Shown here piece after piece: positions 1 to 6,032 of a stretch of DNA of 7,549 nucleotides (within the stretch, counting starts at the first letter, position 1; every line of letters starts with the position of its first letter). The translations under genes were made by a program, and so were the position numbers. Origin of the DNA: Nitrosomonadales bacterium (lineage in GTDB: Bacteria > Pseudomonadota > Gammaproteobacteria > Burkholderiales > SG8-41); the NCBI GenBank assembly GCA_009885185.1, contig VFLF01000211.1:1-7549 (forward strand), given 5' to 3'. The notes under the pieces were generated by a model, which had not been told where the DNA came from, made no database searches, and worked only from the letters and a program-made list of their open reading frames with translations.

Positions 1-898
1 ACTCGCGCAATCACTGGCGTGTGAAGTAATCAGCGTGGATTCCGGGCAGATCTACAAGGAAATGAACATCGGCACCGCCAAGCCGGACGCCGAATTCCTG
101 AAGCACACGCCGCATCATCTGATCGATATCATCGAACCACACGAATCGTACTCGGCTGTCAGGTTTCGCGACGATGCGCTCACCCACATGCGTGAAATTA
201 CCGAGTGCGGCAAGATTCCGCTGCTGGTGGGCGGCACCATGATGTATTTCAAATCCCTGATCGAGGGCATGAACGATCTGCCGGAAGCCGACCCGACGGC
301 GCGTCTGCTAATCGACACCATGGCCGAGGAAAAAGGCTGGCCCGGCGTGCATGAACATCTGAAAGCGGTGGACCCGGAATCCGCCGCGCGGCTCGACCCC
401 AACGATTCGCAGCGCATCCAGCGCGCGATGGAGATTTATTACATCACCGGCAAGCCGATGGCGGAATGGCTGAAAAAACCCAAGTATGTGTACTTCCCGT
501 ATACGCCGATTCGCATCGCCATCACGCCGGGCGACCGCGGCGTGCTGCATGAGCGCATCGCCACGCGCTTTGACGACATGCTCAAGGGCGGTCTGGTGGA
601 AGAAGTCGCGCGGCTGCGTGATGAATACGTGCTCGAATCCAGCATGCCCTCAATGCGCTGCGTCGGCTACCGGCAGACGTGGCAGCACCTGAACGGCGCG
701 TTTGGTCTCGACGAACTGCGCGAACAAAGCATCGCCGCCACGCGCCAGCTCGCCAAGCGGCAACTCACCTGGCTGCGCGGCATGAGCGACGAAGGCAACA
801 TCGCGGATTTCGACTGCCTCGCGCCCGACATGGATACGCGCATCCTCGACTATATCCGCCAGGAACTGGAAGCGCACTACGCCACCGAAGGCGCGTAA
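1..898 (+). CDS. miaA: tRNA dimethylallyltransferase MiaA (5'-truncated by window edge)
   Basis: MiaA transfers a dimethylallyl group from DMAPP to N6 of A37 in tRNAs that read UNN codons, releasing pyrophosphate; it is a cytosolic enzyme. The reading frame is open from base 2 and continues upstream of the GTG at 35, so that GTG is an internal Val, not a start: the residues around it (CEVISVDSGQIYKEMNIGTAKP-like) match the segment that follows the P-loop in MiaA. The N-terminal P-loop, about 20-30 residues, is off the window. Visible family signatures are the GTAKP stretch, LVGGTMMYFKSLIEG (about codons 75-90), the DSQRIQRAMEIYYITGKP helix, MRCVGYRQTW, and the C-terminal RQLAKRQLTWLRG. The TAA stop at 896-898 lies inside a 28-bp tandem duplication. 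The gene is convergent with xseA. The family assignment is very secure; only the true start is unknown. Confidence 0.97.
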   Translation, partial: LAQSLACEVISVDSGQIYKEMNIGTAKPDAEFLKHTPHHLIDIIEPHESYSAVRFRDDALTHMREITECGKIPLLVGGTMMYFKSLIEGMNDLPEADPTARLLIDTMAEEKGWPGVHEHLKAVDPESAARLDPNDSQRIQRAMEIYYITGKPMAEWLKKPKYVYFPYTPIRIAITPGDRGVLHERIATRFDDMLKGGLVEEVARLRDEYVLESSMPSMRCVGYRQTWQHLNGAFGLDELREQSIAATRQLAKRQLTWLRGMSDEGNIADFDCLAPDMDTRILDYIRQELEAHYATEGA

Positions 899-942
899 CG
901 TAACGCTGGCGGCCGAAGACGCGTAGCGTAACGCTGGCGGCG
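887..942. repeat. 28-bp tandem duplication covering the miaA stop codon
   Basis: Two adjacent 28-bp copies, 887-914 and 915-942, are identical at 25 of 28 positions (differences at unit positions 5, 12 and 28). The first copy includes the last codons and TAA stop of miaA; the matching triplet in the second copy is TAG. Because 28 is not a multiple of three, the second copy is out of frame with miaA. It looks like a local duplication of the gene end into the 86-bp gap between the convergent miaA and xseA genes. Confidence 0.85.
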
Positions 943-946
943 GAAT

Positions 947-964
947 GTGCTGCCTGACCAGCAC
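947..964. terminator. Weak hairpin between convergent miaA and xseA (possible terminator)
   Basis: GTGCTG at 947-952 pairs perfectly with CAGCAC at 959-964 across a 6-nt loop. It lies between two convergent stop codons, where a bidirectional terminator is expected. No T-run follows on either strand and the stem is short, so this is only a weak candidate; Rho-dependent termination is equally possible. Confidence 0.25.
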
Positions 965-984
965 CAGCAGCCCAGCTAATCGCG

Positions 985-2358
985 TTACTCTTTTTGTTTG
1001 ACTTCGGTCAGCACCTGGCCGCGCGCAAAACTCACTTTCAGCAACTCTCCAACGGCAATCGAGTCCGCGTCCCGCACAATGGCGCCGCCGGCGGTTTCGG
1101 CAATGCTGTAACCGCGCTCCAGCACCAGCCGCGGATTCAGTGCGTCGATATGTGCCTCCGTCCGCATCAGTCGCGACCGGGCCGATTCCAGATTCCGCCG
1201 CATAGCCTCCCGCAGCGAGCGCAACGCCTGCTGCACGTCGCGCTCGCGTGCGGCCACGTCGGGGCGCGCATTGCGCAAGCCCTGCGCCGCCGTGCTCACC
1301 GCCCACGCGCGGCGCTCGGCCGCATGCGTGTAAGCGCCTTGCAGGCGGCTCGCCAGATGCGCCAAATGACGCATGCGCTCGCGGAGTCGTTCGCCGGGAT
1401 GCGTCAGCCGCCGCGACAGGTAATCGAGTTTCTGCATGCGGTCTTCCAGCGCGCGGTGGGTGGCTCGCATCAGCGCGCCGCCCAGCTGCTGCACCTGCTC
1501 GCGCAGTTCAGCGCGGTCGGGACTCGCCAGTTCAGCCGCCGCCGTGGGCGTGGGCGCGCGCGCGTCCGCGACAAAATCCGCGATGGTGAAATCGGTTTCG
1601 TGGCCAACGCCGGTGACCACCGGTATCGAGCACGCATGTATCGCGCGCGCCACCACCTCTTCGTTGAATGACCACAGGTCTTCGATGCTGCCGCCGCCGC
1701 GGCACACGATCAACACGTCGCACTGGTCTTGTTCGGCACGCACCGACGCCGTGGCGATCGCCTGCATGATTTTCGCCGCCGCCCCCTCGCCCTGCACAGG
1801 CGTTGGGTAAATCACCACGGGTATCGACGGCATGCGGCGCTTTAACGTGGTCAGCACGTCGCGCAGCGCGGCGGCTTGCGGCGAGGTCACCACGCCGATG
1901 GCACGCGGGAAGGCGGGGATCTCGCGCTTGCGTTCGGCGGCAAACAGGCCTTCCTTGTCGAGTTTGGCCTTGAGCTTTTCAAACGCCTCGCACAGCGCCC
2001 CCAGTCCGGCGCGGCGCATCGCCTCGACGTTCAGCTGGTATTTGCCGCGCGCCTCGTACACCGTCGGCGCCGCGCGCACCTCCACTTGCATGCCATTGTC
2101 CGGCTGCCAGTCAATGTGCTGCGCCTTGTGGCGGAACATCACGCAATCGACCTGCGCGGCGGCGTCTTTCAGCGTGAAATACCAGTGGCCGGAATCGTAG
2201 CGCCGCAGATTGGAGATTTCGCCCGCCACCCAGGTCAGCGGCAGGTTTTGTTCGATGGTGGCGCGCACACGGCGGTTTAACTCGGTGACGGTAATCACCG
2301 GCGCACTCATCGGAGCATCCACCGGCGGCTGGGCAAAAAGGTCGGGGCTAGAAAACAT
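985..2358 (-). CDS. xseA: Exodeoxyribonuclease VII large subunit
   Basis: XseA is the catalytic subunit of exonuclease VII, which together with several small XseB subunits degrades single-stranded DNA in both directions during repair. The 457-aa product is the usual length (E. coli about 456). An N-terminal OB-fold spans about residues 20-115, with SGHWYFTLKD at 56-65. The catalytic domain follows, with VVTSPQAAALRDVL (156-169), RGGGSIEDLWSFNEE (220-234) and GVGHETDFTIADFVADARAP (250-269). A long, probably coiled-coil helical region runs from about 280 to 400, and the C-terminal LERGYSIA motif is present. xseB is not in the window. Two starts are possible. The ATG at 2356-2358 has no Shine-Dalgarno and sits about 6 nt from a -10-like hexamer, so it would be leaderless. 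The ATG at 2308-2310 (Met17) has GGTGGA 7 nt upstream, gives 441 aa and still keeps the whole OB-fold. I list the longer form; the shorter is a real alternative. Confidence 0.96.
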   Translation of the reverse strand: MFSSPDLFAQPPVDAPMSAPVITVTELNRRVRATIEQNLPLTWVAGEISNLRRYDSGHWYFTLKDAAAQVDCVMFRHKAQHIDWQPDNGMQVEVRAAPTVYEARGKYQLNVEAMRRAGLGALCEAFEKLKAKLDKEGLFAAERKREIPAFPRAIGVVTSPQAAALRDVLTTLKRRMPSIPVVIYPTPVQGEGAAAKIMQAIATASVRAEQDQCDVLIVCRGGGSIEDLWSFNEEVVARAIHACSIPVVTGVGHETDFTIADFVADARAPTPTAAAELASPDRAELREQVQQLGGALMRATHRALEDRMQKLDYLSRRLTHPGERLRERMRHLAHLASRLQGAYTHAAERRAWAVSTAAQGLRNARPDVAARERDVQQALRSLREAMRRNLESARSRLMRTEAHIDALNPRLVLERGYSIAETAGGAIVRDADSIAVGELLKVSFARGQVLTEVKQKE

Positions 2359-2364
2359 CGCGCG

Positions 2365-2395
2365 ATTCTACCCGCGCCCGCCCGCAGGTAGGCAA
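2365..2395 (-). promoter_or_regulatory. Candidate sigma-70 promoter for xseA
   Basis: On the minus strand TTGCCT (2395-2390) and TAGAAT (2370-2365, 5/6 match to TATAAT) are separated by 19 bp. Initiation about 7 nt after the -10 would fall at or within a base or two of the A of the ATG at 2358. The mRNA would therefore be leaderless, or translation would start at Met17 with a leader of roughly 50 nt. The spacer is longer than ideal, so confidence is moderate. Confidence 0.4.
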
Positions 2396-2520
2396 ACTCC
2401 CCGGTTTATGTGGTTTTGCCCTTGATTTAACGGACATTTTTTACCCGCCCCCAGCAACATCATCCACAGTATGCGGCAAGTCCTTGTTGTAAAAATGCTT
2501 TTGGGGCCGCTCATCGGAGA

Positions 2521-2560
2521 AAATATTTAAGTGCTTGTTTTTATTAATTATTTAATTGAG
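2521..2560. other. AT-rich tract (85% A+T)
   Basis: Only 6 of the 40 bases are G or C, in a locus that is otherwise strongly GC-rich. It includes TTATTAATTATTTAATT-type sequence without coding potential. It could be an easily melted element, a protein-bending site or an upstream promoter region. It lies about 77 bp from the perfect DnaA box at 2637. Confidence 0.6.
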
Positions 2561-2636
2561 GACATTTCTTAGGCAAAGGCAAATTCTCCAATTAGCAACC
2601 CCACTTAGGCCACTTCAACACAGGCTGCACACAGAG

Positions 2637-2659
2637 TTATCCACAGCTTCTGTGGAGAA
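2637..2659. promoter_or_regulatory. Facing pair of DnaA boxes in a short palindrome
   Basis: TTATCCACA at 2637-2645 is a perfect DnaA box on the plus strand. TGTGGAGAA at 2651-2659 is, on the minus strand, TTCTCCACA, one mismatch from consensus. The two face each other around a perfect 7-bp-stem inverted repeat (2640-2646 with 2650-2656, loop CTT). A further single-mismatch box, TCATCCACA, lies at 2460-2468 beyond the AT-rich tract. DnaA binding is inferred from sequence only. Confidence 0.55.
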
Positions 2660-2707
2660 GTGGGCAAGCACCTGAAAACAAAGGCATGTAGCGATTAGTG
2701 CAGGCAA

Positions 2708-2745
2708 GGCGGCATAGACGCACCCGTATACCCAACAGTGCCGCC
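2708..2745. repeat. Inverted repeat upstream of exbB promoter
   Basis: GGCGGCA (2708-2714) and TGCCGCC (2739-2745) form a perfect 7-bp stem around a 24-nt loop. It ends 27 bp before the -35 element of the proposed exbB promoter. It could be an operator for a dimeric regulator, given arm centres about 31 bp apart, or chance in GC-rich DNA. I do not recognise a regulator motif, and there is no T-run that would make it a terminator. Confidence 0.4.
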
Positions 2746-2772
2746 GACACGCCGAACCACACGCGCCTGAAC

Positions 2773-2801
2773 TTGCCGAAAACCCAATCACAATATATAG
2801 T
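2773..2801 (+). promoter_or_regulatory. Candidate sigma-70 promoter for exbB operon
   Basis: TTGCCG (2773-2778) and TATAGT (2796-2801, 5/6 match to TATAAT) are separated by an ideal 17 bp. Transcription would begin near 2808, giving a leader of about 23 nt that carries the exbB Shine-Dalgarno. This is the best-looking promoter in the window and probably drives exbB-exbD-lpxK and the genes beyond. Confidence 0.6.
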
Positions 2802-2830
2802 TAGCGAAATATTCTCAGGGGGTTTATATA

Positions 2831-3442
2831 GTGTTCTCCATCATCCAAGCGGCAGGCTGGCCCATCTGGCCACTGATACTCGCGTCGGTCATCGCGCTGG
2901 CGATTATCGGCGAACGACTGTGGACGCTGCGCGACGCACTGGTGATGCCCCGCGGCTTGCTCACGCAAGCGGTGTCGGAATACCGCCAGAACGGCGCCAC
3001 GCCGGCCTTTCTTGACCGACTGGCGGCTGGATCGCCTCTGGGTCAAATCCTCTCGGCGGGCCTCAAGAACATCAAAGGCTCTCCGGTGGTGCTGAAGGAA
3101 TCCATCGAGGAAGCCGGTCACCTGGCGGCGATCAGCCTCGAGCGTTTTCTCACCACGCTGGGAACCATCGCTGCGGTGTCGCCGCTGCTGGGCCTCTTTG
3201 GCACGGTAATCGGCATGATTGAAATTTTCGGCTCCACCTCGCCCTCCGGCAACAGCAATCCAGTGCAACTCGCTCACGGCATTTCGATTGCGCTCTACAA
3301 CACCGCATTCGGTCTGGTGGTCGCCGTGCCCAGCATGATTTTTTATCGTCACTTTCGCGGCAAGGTCGATACACTGCTGATTGAAATGGAAATGCAGGCG
3401 ACCAAGATGGTCGAAATCATCCACGGTGAACGCCAGGCATGA
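2831..3442 (+). CDS. exbB: MotA/TolQ/ExbB proton channel family protein
   Basis: ExbB-type proteins form the pentameric inner-membrane scaffold of a proton-driven motor with ExbD; the motor energises TonB-like partners or related envelope work. The 203-aa product has three predicted membrane segments, at about residues 9-27, 105-133 and 152-172, with a cytoplasmic loop between the first two. The second and third carry the family signatures GTIAAVSPLLGLFGTVIGMIEIF and ISIALYNTAFGLVVAVPS. The start is GTG at 2831; AGGGGG at 2817-2822 lies 8 nt upstream, and the next Met is residue 39, beyond the first membrane segment, so GTG is clearly right. The stop overlaps exbD by 4 nt (ATGA), indicating translational coupling. 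ExbB and TolQ are hard to separate by sequence alone; the absence of tolR, tolA and tolB nearby and the exbD-type partner favour ExbB. No tonB is in the window. Confidence 0.9.
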   Translation: MFSIIQAAGWPIWPLILASVIALAIIGERLWTLRDALVMPRGLLTQAVSEYRQNGATPAFLDRLAAGSPLGQILSAGLKNIKGSPVVLKESIEEAGHLAAISLERFLTTLGTIAAVSPLLGLFGTVIGMIEIFGSTSPSGNSNPVQLAHGISIALYNTAFGLVVAVPSMIFYRHFRGKVDTLLIEMEMQATKMVEIIHGERQA

Positions 3443-3858
3443 AATTCCGCATCCGCGCCTTCCGGGAAGAGCCGGAGATCAACTTTATTCCGTTGATCGA
3501 CGTGCTGCTGGTGATACTGATCTTTCTGATCGTCACCACCACCTACACGCGGCAGGCCGAACTGCAAATCAATCTGCCCACCGCAGACACCTCGAAAGCA
3601 CCCGACCGTGTGGATCAGATCGACGTGGCGATCGACGCCAGCGGCGCCTACGTGGTCAACAAAACCGGCGTCACCTACAGCACGCGCGATGCGCTGGCGA
3701 ACGAGCTAAAGCGCGCGGCGGGCGACACCAAGGATCCGGTAATCGTGATCAGCGCCGACGCGCAGGCGTCGCACCAGTCGGTGATACGGGTGATGGAAGC
3801 CGCGCAGTTTGCCGGCTACGGCAAGATTACCTTCGCCATCCAGACCGCGAAAAAATAG
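3439..3858 (+). CDS. exbD: ExbD/TolR family biopolymer transport protein
   Basis: ExbD is the rotor or plug partner of ExbB: one N-terminal membrane helix with a proton-carrying Asp, and a periplasmic domain. The 139-aa product fits the family. The basic, acidic-patched N-terminus (1-15) precedes one membrane helix at about 16-36. Asp21 in FIPLIDVLLVILIFLIV is the conserved protonatable residue. The periplasmic domain (about 40-139) has the usual VAIDASGAYVVNKTGV and DPVIVISADAQASHQSVIRVMEAAQFAGYGKITFAIQ-like layout; only short parts are quoted. The ATG overlaps the exbB stop in ATGA, so the two are translated together in a coupled way. The lpxK start follows 37 nt after the stop. Confidence 0.9.
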   Translation: MKFRIRAFREEPEINFIPLIDVLLVILIFLIVTTTYTRQAELQINLPTADTSKAPDRVDQIDVAIDASGAYVVNKTGVTYSTRDALANELKRAAGDTKDPVIVISADAQASHQSVIRVMEAAQFAGYGKITFAIQTAKK

Positions 3859-3895
3859 TCCCGCCCTCCCCCTTCGTATTGTCCGTGGCGCTCGC

Positions 3896-4936
3896 GTGAT
3901 ATCCGGCCATCCGCAATCATGGTCGCAGTTCACCGCGCTATCGCTGCTGCTGATGCCGCTATCGTGGCTCTACGGCATTGTTGTCTCGCTGCGCCGCGCG
4001 CTGTACGTCGCGGGCATACTGCGCAGCGAGCGCCTGCCGGTACTCGTCATCGTCGTCGGCAACATCAGCGTGGGCGGCACCGGCAAGACACCGCTGGTGT
4101 TGTGGCTGGCCGACTATTTGCTGGCGTCCGGCTTCAGGCCCGGTATTGTCAGTCGAGGCTATCGCAAATCCGCTAACCCATCGGGAGAGAACGCTCCCCG
4201 CGCCGTCGGCGCCACGGACGACGCCGCCGCGTGCGGCGACGAGCCGGTGCTGCTGGCGCGGCGCAGCGGCTGTCCGGTATGGATAGGCGCGGATCGCGTC
4301 GCGGCGGCACGCGCGCTGCTGGCCGCGCATCCGCAATGCAACATCATTCTGAGCGACGACGGCTTGCAGCATTACCGCCTCGCGCGCGACGTTGAAATTG
4401 CCGTGGTCGATGGCCTGCGCGGATTCGGCAACCGCCTGCTGCTGCCGGCGGGTCCGCTGCGCGAACCGCTGTCGCGTCTGGATACCGTCGATGCCGTGGT
4501 GATACGGCAGAACGACCCGCCGCCTGACACTTCCGGCGGCAGACCTGCGCCGCGATTCGCCATGCGACTGGAAGCCGGCACGTTTCGCAATCTGCTGCAT
4601 CCGCAAACGGTGGTGAATGCCGACCACTTTCGCGATCAACCGGTGCACGCGGTGGCCGGCATCGGCAACCCCGATCATTTCTTCAATACGCTCAAACAGT
4701 TCAGCCTCGTGTTCACTGCACATCCGTTTCCGGATCATCATGCCTACACGCCAGCGGATCTCGCGTTCGCGGACGGTAACGCAGTCGTGATGACGGAAAA
4801 GGATGCGGTAAAATACGAACGCTTTTCGAAAGAGTTCACCGAAAAATGTTGGGCGCTCGGTGTCACGGCGCATGTCGATACCGGTCTGGGCAACCTGCTG
4901 ATCCAGCGTATCGAACACTCACGAAGGAAACACTGA
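3896..4936 (+). CDS. lpxK: Tetraacyldisaccharide 4'-kinase LpxK
   Basis: LpxK phosphorylates the 4' position of the tetraacyldisaccharide-1-phosphate lipid A precursor with ATP, at the inner face of the inner membrane. With the GTG at 3896 the product is 346 aa, close to the family norm. An N-terminal hydrophobic anchor (about residues 12-32, with LLLMPLSWLYG) precedes the Walker A motif VVGNISVGGTGKT (53-65), SRGY, DDGLQHYRLARD (154-165), LLPAGPLREP, AGIGNP, PDHHAY (279-284) and MTEKDAVK (299-306). An upstream TTG at 3809 would give 375 aa but overlaps exbD by 50 nt and adds an Arg/Pro-rich stretch not typical of LpxK. GTG 3896 puts 19 residues before MPLSWLYG, near the 16 in E. coli. No strong Shine-Dalgarno precedes it, so coupling to exbD is likely. 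The stop abuts the next ATG (TGAATG). Confidence 0.94.
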   Translation: MISGHPQSWSQFTALSLLLMPLSWLYGIVVSLRRALYVAGILRSERLPVLVIVVGNISVGGTGKTPLVLWLADYLLASGFRPGIVSRGYRKSANPSGENAPRAVGATDDAAACGDEPVLLARRSGCPVWIGADRVAAARALLAAHPQCNIILSDDGLQHYRLARDVEIAVVDGLRGFGNRLLLPAGPLREPLSRLDTVDAVVIRQNDPPPDTSGGRPAPRFAMRLEAGTFRNLLHPQTVVNADHFRDQPVHAVAGIGNPDHFFNTLKQFSLVFTAHPFPDHHAYTPADLAFADGNAVVMTEKDAVKYERFSKEFTEKCWALGVTAHVDTGLGNLLIQRIEHSRRKH

Positions 4937-5116
4937 ATGGACGCCAAGCTGCTCGACATCCTCGCCTGCCCGCTGTGCAAGGGGCCGCTGGTGTACAAAA
5001 AAACCGACGCGGAACTCATCTGCAAACCCTGCCGTCTGGGTTATCCGATCAAAGACGACATCCCGGTGATGCTGGAAGACGAAGCGCGCAAGGTTCCTCC
5101 CGAGGAGGAACTGTGA
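4937..5116 (+). CDS. Trm112/YcaR family small zinc-ribbon protein
   Basis: This 59-aa gene begins [18 protein letters not shown] and ends in an acidic tail (PPEEEL). Two CxxC pairs, Cys11/Cys14 (CPLC) and Cys29/Cys32 (CKPC), form a presumed zinc ribbon, followed by [12 protein letters not shown], the conserved core of the YcaR/Trm112-like family. In eukaryotes and archaea Trm112 activates methyltransferases; the role of the short bacterial form is not settled. Position between lpxK and kdsB is the same as ycaR in E. coli, which supports the family call. AAGGA at 4924-4928 gives a good Shine-Dalgarno 8 nt from the ATG, and the ATG directly follows the lpxK stop. The TGA stop lies in the first 8-bp unit of the inverted repeat that fills the gap to kdsB. 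Confidence 0.9.
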   Translation: MDAKLLDILACPLCKGPLVYKKTDAELICKPCRLGYPIKDDIPVMLEDEARKVPPEEEL

Positions 5117-5200
5117 ACGGGTGAACAAGTGAATGAGTGAACGGGTAAGGTCAACCCCAAGATATCACTCGTTCACTCGTTCACTCGTTCACTCGTTCAC
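5113..5200 (+). repeat. Inverted 8-bp tandem-repeat array forming a ~34-bp hairpin before kdsB
   Basis: The left arm (5113-5146) has four octamers of the type GTGAACNN/GTGAATGA starting at 5113, 5121, 5129 and 5137. The right arm (5167-5200) has four perfect copies of ACTCGTTC at 5167, 5175, 5183 and 5191, plus AC; its reverse complement is the same GTGAACGA family. Pairing 5113 with 5200 inward gives 34 positions with one mismatch (5127/5186) and three G-U pairs (5120/5193, 5134/5179, 5144/5169), closing a 20-nt loop at 5147-5166. The left arm contains the stop codon of the Trm112 gene, and the right arm ends immediately before the kdsB ATG. Six Ts follow at 5205-5210. Confidence 0.9.
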
Positions 5201-5983
5201 ATGATTTTTTCAGTCATCATCCCCGCGCGTTACGCTTCCACGCGCCTGCCCGGCAAACCGCTGGCCGATATCGCGGGCAAGCCGATGGTGGTGCGCGTTG
5301 CCGAGCAGGCGGCCAAAAGCGGCGCGCGCGAGGTGATCATTGCCACCGATCATGCGGGCATCAAACGCGCCGTCGAAGCCCATGGCTTCGAGGCGATGAT
5401 GACGCGCACCGATCACGCCACCGGCACCGACCGGCTGGCGGAAGTCGCGAAAAAACGTGGCTACGCCGCGCGGCATATCGTGGTCAATGTGCAAGGCGAT
5501 GAACCGTTGATTCCGCCCGCGCTGATCCGCGATGTCGCCACCAGCCTTGCCGCGCACCGCGCCGCAGCCATCGCCACGGCCTGCCACCGCATTTCCAGCG
5601 CTGCCGAATTCGTCAACCCCAACGTGGTGAAAGTGGTGATGGATCACGCGGGTTACGCACTGTATTTCAGCCGCGCGCCCATCCCCTGGGCCAGGGATGC
5701 GTTCGCGACTATCACCAAGGGAATTCGTGACATTACCCGCCTGCCGCCGGGTCTGCCCGCCTACCGCCATTTGGGCATTTACGCCTACCGCTGTGGCTTT
5801 CTCGCTGCCTTCAAAAAAATGCGACCGGCGCCGCTGGAGCAATTCGAGGCGCTGGAGCAATTGCGCGCTCTCGCCCACGGCCATCGTATCTGCGTCGCCG
5901 TGACCCGCAAGGCCCCGCACCCCGGCGTGGACACCCCCGAAGACCTCTTGCGCATGCAGCGCCACTACCGCCGCCCGAAGTGA
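5201..5983 (+). CDS. kdsB: 3-deoxy-manno-octulosonate cytidylyltransferase (CMP-Kdo synthetase)
   Basis: KdsB activates Kdo as CMP-Kdo (CTP + Kdo giving CMP-Kdo + PPi) in the cytosol, the sugar donor for the inner core of lipopolysaccharide. The 260-aa product carries the nucleotide-binding N-terminus [18 protein letters not shown] (4-21), ATDH (48-51), VVNVQGDEP (94-102) with the metal-binding Asp100, [19 protein letters not shown] (155-163), RHLGIYAYR (189-197), [12 protein letters not shown] and the C-terminal PGVDTPEDL (241-249). The first possible start after the in-frame stop at 5138 is the ATG at 5201, and it aligns with the E. coli N-terminus, so it is secure. There is no Shine-Dalgarno: the upstream bases are the right arm of the hairpin repeat. 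Translation initiation is therefore unusual, and the start codon would be adjacent to a long stem. The stop overlaps the proposed adk -35 element. Confidence 0.96.
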   Translation: MIFSVIIPARYASTRLPGKPLADIAGKPMVVRVAEQAAKSGAREVIIATDHAGIKRAVEAHGFEAMMTRTDHATGTDRLAEVAKKRGYAARHIVVNVQGDEPLIPPALIRDVATSLAAHRAAAIATACHRISSAAEFVNPNVVKVVMDHAGYALYFSRAPIPWARDAFATITKGIRDITRLPPGLPAYRHLGIYAYRCGFLAAFKKMRPAPLEQFEALEQLRALAHGHRICVAVTRKAPHPGVDTPEDLLRMQRHYRRPK

Positions 5984-6009
5984 CGTGGGCGGGGCCCCTG
6001 CGGTATAAT
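5980..6009 (+). promoter_or_regulatory. Candidate sigma-70 promoter for adk
   Basis: A perfect TATAAT at 6004-6009 is preceded, 18 bp upstream, by GTGACG (5980-5985, 4/6 match to TTGACA), which overlaps the kdsB stop. Transcription would begin near 6015 and leave a leader of roughly 105 nt before adk. The perfect -10 makes a start here likely even though the -35 is poor. Confidence 0.6.
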
Positions 6010-6032
6010 TGCTTCATTATTAAAACAAATTT

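Larger units (their letters stand above)
2359..2830. other. 472-bp divergent intergenic region, AT-rich core, no gene seen
   Basis: No credible coding sequence or tRNA is visible between the xseA and exbB starts. The region is clearly poorer in GC than its flanks: 2521-2560 is 34/40 A+T. It contains the xseA promoter at its left end, a DnaA-box-like cluster (2460-2659), an inverted repeat (2708-2745) and the exbB promoter (2773-2801). The size, base composition and DnaA sites go beyond what a simple divergent promoter pair needs. Confidence 0.7.

Noticed and set aside
650..1306. Minus-strand open frame spanning the ends of miaA and xseA
   Set aside because: It overlaps two well-supported genes, and its Arg/Ala/Gly-rich translation shows no domain.
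2359..2830. Firm call of a chromosomal replication origin
   Set aside because: Only one perfect and two imperfect DnaA boxes are present, and no dnaA, dnaN, gidA or partition gene is near; sequence alone does not support more than a DnaA-site candidate.
3809..3895. Upstream TTG start for lpxK giving 375 aa
   Set aside because: It would overlap exbD by 50 nt and add an Arg/Pro-rich stretch not seen in LpxK; GTG at 3896 gives the usual length and N-terminus.
3959..4918. Long open frame (319 codons) on the minus strand opposite lpxK
   Set aside because: It is antisense to a complete, motif-rich lpxK; its product is rich in Arg, His, Gln and Ala without recognisable domains, as expected for a shadow frame in GC-rich DNA.
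5113..5200. CRISPR-like array
   Set aside because: Units are 8 bp, contiguous without spacers, and arranged as two facing arms; this is a tandem/inverted simple repeat.
5210..5965. Minus-strand open frame (251 codons) opposite kdsB
   Set aside because: Shadow of kdsB: low-complexity Gly/Arg/His-rich product, no family motif, and the plus strand encodes an intact conserved enzyme.
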